Virus record (IMG/VR): IMGVR_UViG_3300042454_000043
Span: 1-23,696 of that record
Reading direction: 5' to 3' (one strand)
Source: a virus
Length of the DNA stretch: 23,696 nucleotides
Under the pieces are notes generated by a model. That model searched no databases. It was not told the origin of the DNA and worked only from the letters and a program-made list of their open reading frames with translations. Below are positions 19,874 to 23,696 of this stretch, in pieces. Within the stretch, counting starts at the first letter, position 1; every line of letters begins with the position of its first letter. Both the position numbers and the translations under genes were made by a program.

Positions 19874-21106
19874 TTATACAAAGTAAGTAAATGAAATTGC
19901 TATTGAACTTGTGTTTGTGAAATTAGTATCTGATACTGAACTAATAACTCCTAAAGTTGATATTTGTTCAACACCTATTGTTGTTGTATTTATTACTCCT
20001 AAATTTATTAATTCGTTCACAACTGCAATGTTATTATACCATAATGATGCAGGTGAATAGTTAGCAACTGAATTAGGAATTGTAAATGGTAAACCAGTTA
20101 TTTTTACAATTCCAGTTGAACTGCCTTTACTTGACAAATTTAAAAACCCATTTAATGTTACTTGCCTACCTATTTTTGTATAGCTACCAGTATTTTGCGA
20201 ATAAGTAACCCCAACCGCATTTCCACCAAAACTAACACCCATAGTCCAAGTTCCCTCTTCGTAATCGTCTAAATTATTTGCCGATGCACTTGCTACTTGT
20301 GTTGCAGGAAATTGAATACCACTTGCAGGAGCAGTTGCATTACTTAAAGCTAAACCAGTTCCTGCAGTTATTGAACCTGCAAAAGTTGCTTTAGTAGTTT
20401 CAAATGTTGCAATATCAGCTAAAGTATTATTTATACGCAATATGTTAAACTGATTATATATATCAAAATTTGCTCCACCACTTCTTGACCCTATAACCAA
20501 TTTTGCAGAAGCTGTTGGACTTAATACAAAATTTGCATCTGTTGTTATACTTGCACTAAATCTTCCATTACCATTAACATCTAATTTATAACCAACATCT
20601 GTTGTTGTGTTTATTAAAACATTGCCCGTACTTCTTTTAATAAATAAAGCCGTACTCAATAAAGTTCCTGCATCGCTATAAGCACGAAACGCAAAATCAC
20701 TTCCTGCATTTGCACCACTTTCCGCAGTATTGTTTACATATAAACCAAATCTTTGTACCCCATTTGTGCGATATGTTATAATTTTACTTTGTCCTGCATC
20801 GCCATCAATTACCATTCGAGTTGTTGCACCCGCTTTAAAAAGGTGCAATAATCCTAAAGGTGTAATAGTTCCTAAACCAACACTTGTCCCATCGTCAAAA
20901 AGTTGTGAGTTTCCAATTGTTGAGGTTGCAGTAAATTTTGCAAGTCTATTAATTGTGCCACTACCATCAACATCAATTGCATTACTCAAATTTGCAATGT
21001 CTTGCGTTGTGATTCTTTTAGTTGTGCCACCTTGAACGATAGGCACTAACTCAGTTCCATTTAGAGCGCTGCCCGCAGGCAGTCCGCTTATTTTTTTCTT
21101 TGCCAT
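19874..21106 (-). CDS. Tail fibre / receptor-binding protein (410 aa)
   Basis: The N-terminus (KKKISGLPAGSALNGTELVPIVQGGTTKRITTQDIANL, in blocks of residues 3-40) is the widespread phage fibre attachment motif. The shaft (about 55-260) is Thr/Ala/Gly/Asn-rich with repeats such as GLGTITPLGLLHL, VLINTTTDVGYKLDVNGNGRF, typical of trimeric fibres with endosialidase-chaperone relatives, but the chaperone domain itself is absent. The C-terminus, from about 280 (NNLDDYEEGTWT; SQNTGSYTKIGRQVTLNGFL), is a common beta-rich head domain likely to contact the receptor. It is 6 nt downstream of the hub gene. Confidence 0.82.
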   Translation of the reverse strand: MAKKKISGLPAGSALNGTELVPIVQGGTTKRITTQDIANLSNAIDVDGSGTINRLAKFTATSTIGNSQLFDDGTSVGLGTITPLGLLHLFKAGATTRMVIDGDAGQSKIITYRTNGVQRFGLYVNNTAESGANAGSDFAFRAYSDAGTLLSTALFIKRSTGNVLINTTTDVGYKLDVNGNGRFSASITTDANFVLSPTASAKLVIGSRSGGANFDIYNQFNILRINNTLADIATFETTKATFAGSITAGTGLALSNATAPASGIQFPATQVASASANNLDDYEEGTWTMGVSFGGNAVGVTYSQNTGSYTKIGRQVTLNGFLNLSSKGSSTGIVKITGLPFTIPNSVANYSPASLWYNNIAVVNELINLGVINTTTIGVEQISTLGVISSVSDTNFTNTSSIAISFTYFV

Positions 21107-21112
21107 TTTTTT

Positions 21113-23311
21113 TTAAATTATTATGTCGTTATTATTTTCAGTTATTATATCTTCTAAAATTTCTGTGTCCAAATATGTAAAATCTGCCACTGGTTCTATT
21201 GCTCCAAATGTGTCAATCGTCCTATCTAAGACCCCAACGTTAATTAATTCAACCTTTGTTAGACCTAAAGAATTTGGATTGTAGTCAATTATTCTGTTAA
21301 GTCTAAAAATCGCACTAAAATACGAAATATACCAGAGTTCTGCAAAATCTAATTCTGTAATGTCTTTACTACTCAGCTTAAAATATGCCGTAACTTGCGC
21401 AGATACCGAAAGCGAGTCAATTGCTGACTTGTAATATGTGTCAACTAAATTTTTTGGCATGTTTAAAACATCATTTGGCGTGTTAAATGCCAAATTCAAT
21501 TCAAATGCGTCAATGCCGTTTTCGTTATATTTTTTTTTCTGGAAATAGCACAATGGTAAATCTGAAACATTGCCAACGCCCTCAACATTTAAAACAGAAT
21601 ATAAGCCATCGGATAAAATGTCAATGGTTGTTAGACCGCCATTTATTAAAATTCTCGGCTGATGCTGAGTGTTTAAAATTGTTGGTTGTGCAATGTCAAG
21701 CATTGTCGGCAAATAAATATAGTCTGGGTCGTTTCCATTCCATGACTTTTCAATGATAGTCGGAGAGAATCCAACCTCGCCAATTAACATAGCCTCGCCC
21801 TCTGGTGTTAAATAATATTGGCCGTCTCCATATCTGTAAGGTTGGTCGGTTGTTTGTTTTAAATCGTATCTGGTTAACCAATAATCCTTTTCGTCATGCT
21901 TATATCTAAAATCGTATTTGCGAGAAAAATTGGTCGGTTGATAATTGATTATTGCATTTGGTGTCAAACTTAATTTTTGGCTAAAGTCTTTTTGACCGCC
22001 ATTTTGATAAAACAAATCATAAGTGCTTATTTCAACTTGCCCTTTATTATCGTCAACAACAATAACCCAGTTAAACATTTTATAGCACCATTGAAATAAA
22101 TCTGACTGCTTTATGTTTGGTAAATTTGGAGACATTTGGACAATTTCGCCTTGTGCAATATTTAACTTAACGTCTTTTGGATAAATCGTATAAACGTTTG
22201 GATAAATTAAAACCTCACTGCCAATTGATTTAACTGCATATCTGGTTGCCACAAATCTTAACTTGTCGCCAGTAAACAAATTAATACTTGTTTTAATCTG
22301 AAAAGGAACTGCATTTGTAATCTGTCCATAATCTTTTACAATTACGTCTGACCATGTAGCCGTTGCACTATTATAGTATTGCAGTTTAATGTCAAATACT
22401 TTTGGCACTGAATAAGTTCCAAGCGTGTCCACAAAGCCAGAAATATTAACTTCAACTGATTGACTGCTTGCTGAAACAAACTCATTGGATGCAAATTGAA
22501 ATAATGGGTCAGATATTTCCTGCGTGATTGGAATTGTATATTGGATTAAACTCGATGGCAAAGCATAAGGAGACGTTTCTGGTCGTGTCCCAGAAAAGCC
22601 ATCTGTATTAATTAGATATTTATTTGAATGAATGAATTGTTGGTTGCTAAATGGAATCAACAATTTACTTGTATTATAGTCGTCAAAGAACGTTGTCTTT
22701 AATGTATAGCCATTATCAATGCAAATTTGATTAATTGCACGCTTTAAATATAATGCAGGATAAACATCAGTAATAAAAACATCTATTTCCTCTGGATTGT
22801 TTAATGGGCTTCTATTATTAAATTGGCCATAGTCAATAAATGGATAAAAATAATCCTCTGGAACTCCCGCAGGATAGTTCCCATTCCATGTGTCAAAGAT
22901 TGTTTCGTCATAGGTATGGTCTAAGTCATCCAGATTCAAATCATTTATTGACCTCGTTCCAAATACCTCTTTTAATTTGCTCAACTCTGCAAAGGCATAA
23001 AACGAAATTGTCTCATTTGTTACGTCTGTAAGTCTGCAAAGGCCATTGAATAATACTTGGCTATTCTTTTGGATGCGGATTTTTCTTTGAGTGTATTTAT
23101 CAAAAGCATTTTTTGCATTTATATTGAACGCAAATCCAAATATTTTGTCATTTTGCTTTGTTCTGGGAATAACAATCGTCTTTGTCTTAGAACCAGAGCG
23201 TCTATTTAAGTCCTTAATATCAATCAATTCATAAGTCGTTGGAATTAAAATGGCTTTGTCGCCCAACTCCAATTGATACAAATCGTCAATTATAATTTCT
23301 GTATATTCCAT
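21113..23311 (-). CDS. Tail hub or tip protein, Bacteroidota-phage type (732 aa)
   Basis: A large beta-rich protein between the end of another tail protein and the fibre. The N-terminal part has the pattern LGDKAILIPTTYELIDIKDL, RSGSKTKTIVIPRTKQND-IFGFAFNIN (about 17-70), seen in the baseplate-hub-like or tail-tip proteins of Bacteroidota siphophages and prophages, followed by LFNGLCRLTDV. The rest is strand-rich with many Tyr, Asn and Thr. It starts at the ATG directly after the stop of the upstream gene (TAAATG). The hub role is inferred from size and neighbours. Confidence 0.65.
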   Translation of the reverse strand: MEYTEIIIDDLYQLELGDKAILIPTTYELIDIKDLNRRSGSKTKTIVIPRTKQNDKIFGFAFNINAKNAFDKYTQRKIRIQKNSQVLFNGLCRLTDVTNETISFYAFAELSKLKEVFGTRSINDLNLDDLDHTYDETIFDTWNGNYPAGVPEDYFYPFIDYGQFNNRSPLNNPEEIDVFITDVYPALYLKRAINQICIDNGYTLKTTFFDDYNTSKLLIPFSNQQFIHSNKYLINTDGFSGTRPETSPYALPSSLIQYTIPITQEISDPLFQFASNEFVSASSQSVEVNISGFVDTLGTYSVPKVFDIKLQYYNSATATWSDVIVKDYGQITNAVPFQIKTSINLFTGDKLRFVATRYAVKSIGSEVLIYPNVYTIYPKDVKLNIAQGEIVQMSPNLPNIKQSDLFQWCYKMFNWVIVVDDNKGQVEISTYDLFYQNGGQKDFSQKLSLTPNAIINYQPTNFSRKYDFRYKHDEKDYWLTRYDLKQTTDQPYRYGDGQYYLTPEGEAMLIGEVGFSPTIIEKSWNGNDPDYIYLPTMLDIAQPTILNTQHQPRILINGGLTTIDILSDGLYSVLNVEGVGNVSDLPLCYFQKKKYNENGIDAFELNLAFNTPNDVLNMPKNLVDTYYKSAIDSLSVSAQVTAYFKLSSKDITELDFAELWYISYFSAIFRLNRIIDYNPNSLGLTKVELINVGVLDRTIDTFGAIEPVADFTYLDTEILEDIITENNNDIII

Positions 23312-23696
23312 TTATCGTGTTTGGATGTTAATTGGAAACGCATATTCAAATTGGAACTTAACAATAAAATCTTTTGAGAATGTATCGTAAACCACAGATG
23401 AGTTTTTGACATTAACTGGGACATAAGTCAAGTCATTAACAACGTAAACATCAATTGAGTCAATTAATTCTTTTTTTAGCCATTGTGCGGTTTCTTTGGT
23501 GTCAACTCTGGTTGCTAAACTAAGCGACTCAACCGATAAGTGTGAACGATAGCCATTAATTCTGTTTGGAGACTCAAAGTTTGTCGCCATGCTAAACTCA
23601 ATCGGATTCTCACGTTTTACATTTATTGCGGTTTCTTGACCCGCAGTGAACATAAAGCTATCGTAACCGCCCAACTTGTTCAACCAGTTAACTTGT
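23312..23696 (-). CDS. C-terminal part of a tail protein (cut by the window edge)
   Basis: The open frame continues past the window end (upstream codons read QVNW before the TTG at 23683), so the 128 residues seen are the C-terminus of a longer protein. It contains WLNKLGGYDSFMF, a block common at this place in Bacteroidota phage tail tip proteins, then YRSHLSVESLSLATRVDT and a strand-rich end (FIVKFQFEYAFPINIQTR). The protein precedes the hub-like gene without a gap. A structural tail role is likely; the exact part is not. Confidence 0.6.
   Translation of the reverse strand, partial: QVNWLNKLGGYDSFMFTAGQETAINVKRENPIEFSMATNFESPNRINGYRSHLSVESLSLATRVDTKETAQWLKKELIDSIDVYVVNDLTYVPVNVKNSSVVYDTFSKDFIVKFQFEYAFPINIQTR

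Noticed and set aside
19874-21106. Diversity-generating retroelement acting on the fibre gene
   Set aside because: No reverse transcriptase gene and no second copy of the fibre's 3' region was found in the window.
1-23696. tRNA genes, CRISPR arrays, insertion sequences
   Set aside because: No cloverleaf-like segment, regularly spaced direct repeats, transposase or terminal inverted repeats were noticed; almost all sequence is covered by genes.

Overview
This window looks like a stretch of a tailed double-stranded DNA phage (or prophage) genome from a member of the Bacteroidota, probably a flavobacterium-like host. The sequence is AT-rich. Every credible gene lies on the minus strand, genes are packed with 1-35 nt overlaps (many of ATGA or TAATG type), and only a few starts have a strong Shine-Dalgarno site. 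Several upstream regions carry the TTTG / TAnnTTTG elements used by the Bacteroidota primary sigma factor. The tape measure, portal, ClpP-like protease and small adaptor proteins are of the type seen in Bacteroidota siphophages. No integrase, terminase or replicase is visible here.

Read in the direction of transcription (high to low coordinate), the layout is as follows. (a) 23696-19462 holds tail tip genes: the end of a tail protein, a 732-aa hub-like protein, a 410-aa tail fibre and two small proteins. (b) 19454-17012 holds a hairpin and then the 800-aa tape measure. (c) 17012-13920 holds two small genes, the ClpP-type prohead protease fused to a scaffold-like tail, the major capsid protein and a probable major tail protein, closed by a strong terminator. 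(d) 13832-9155 holds a compact cluster of sugar-active genes: a DUF4422-like protein, a GT10 fucosyltransferase, three other glycosyltransferases, an SAM methyltransferase and small membrane proteins. (e) 9109-6539 holds the portal, a head-tail adaptor and two paralogous small proteins. (f) 6542-2487 is a lysis region: holin, second small membrane protein, several spanin-like proteins, a GH19 endolysin, a metallophosphoesterase and a lipoprotein with the layout of a one-piece spanin. It is closed by a second strong terminator. (g) 2363-1 starts with a promoter-like site and holds small genes of unknown function and an ERF-family single-strand annealing protein. This looks like the start of an early or recombination module.

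The main points of interest are the sugar-modification cluster inserted between capsid and portal genes, the unusual order of structural genes, a recurring TTGTAAA / TAnnTTTG motif only 4-5 nt before the ATG of four unit-leading genes, a hairpin directly in front of the tape measure gene, and a layered set of spanin candidates including one overlapping pair and one u-spanin-like protein.
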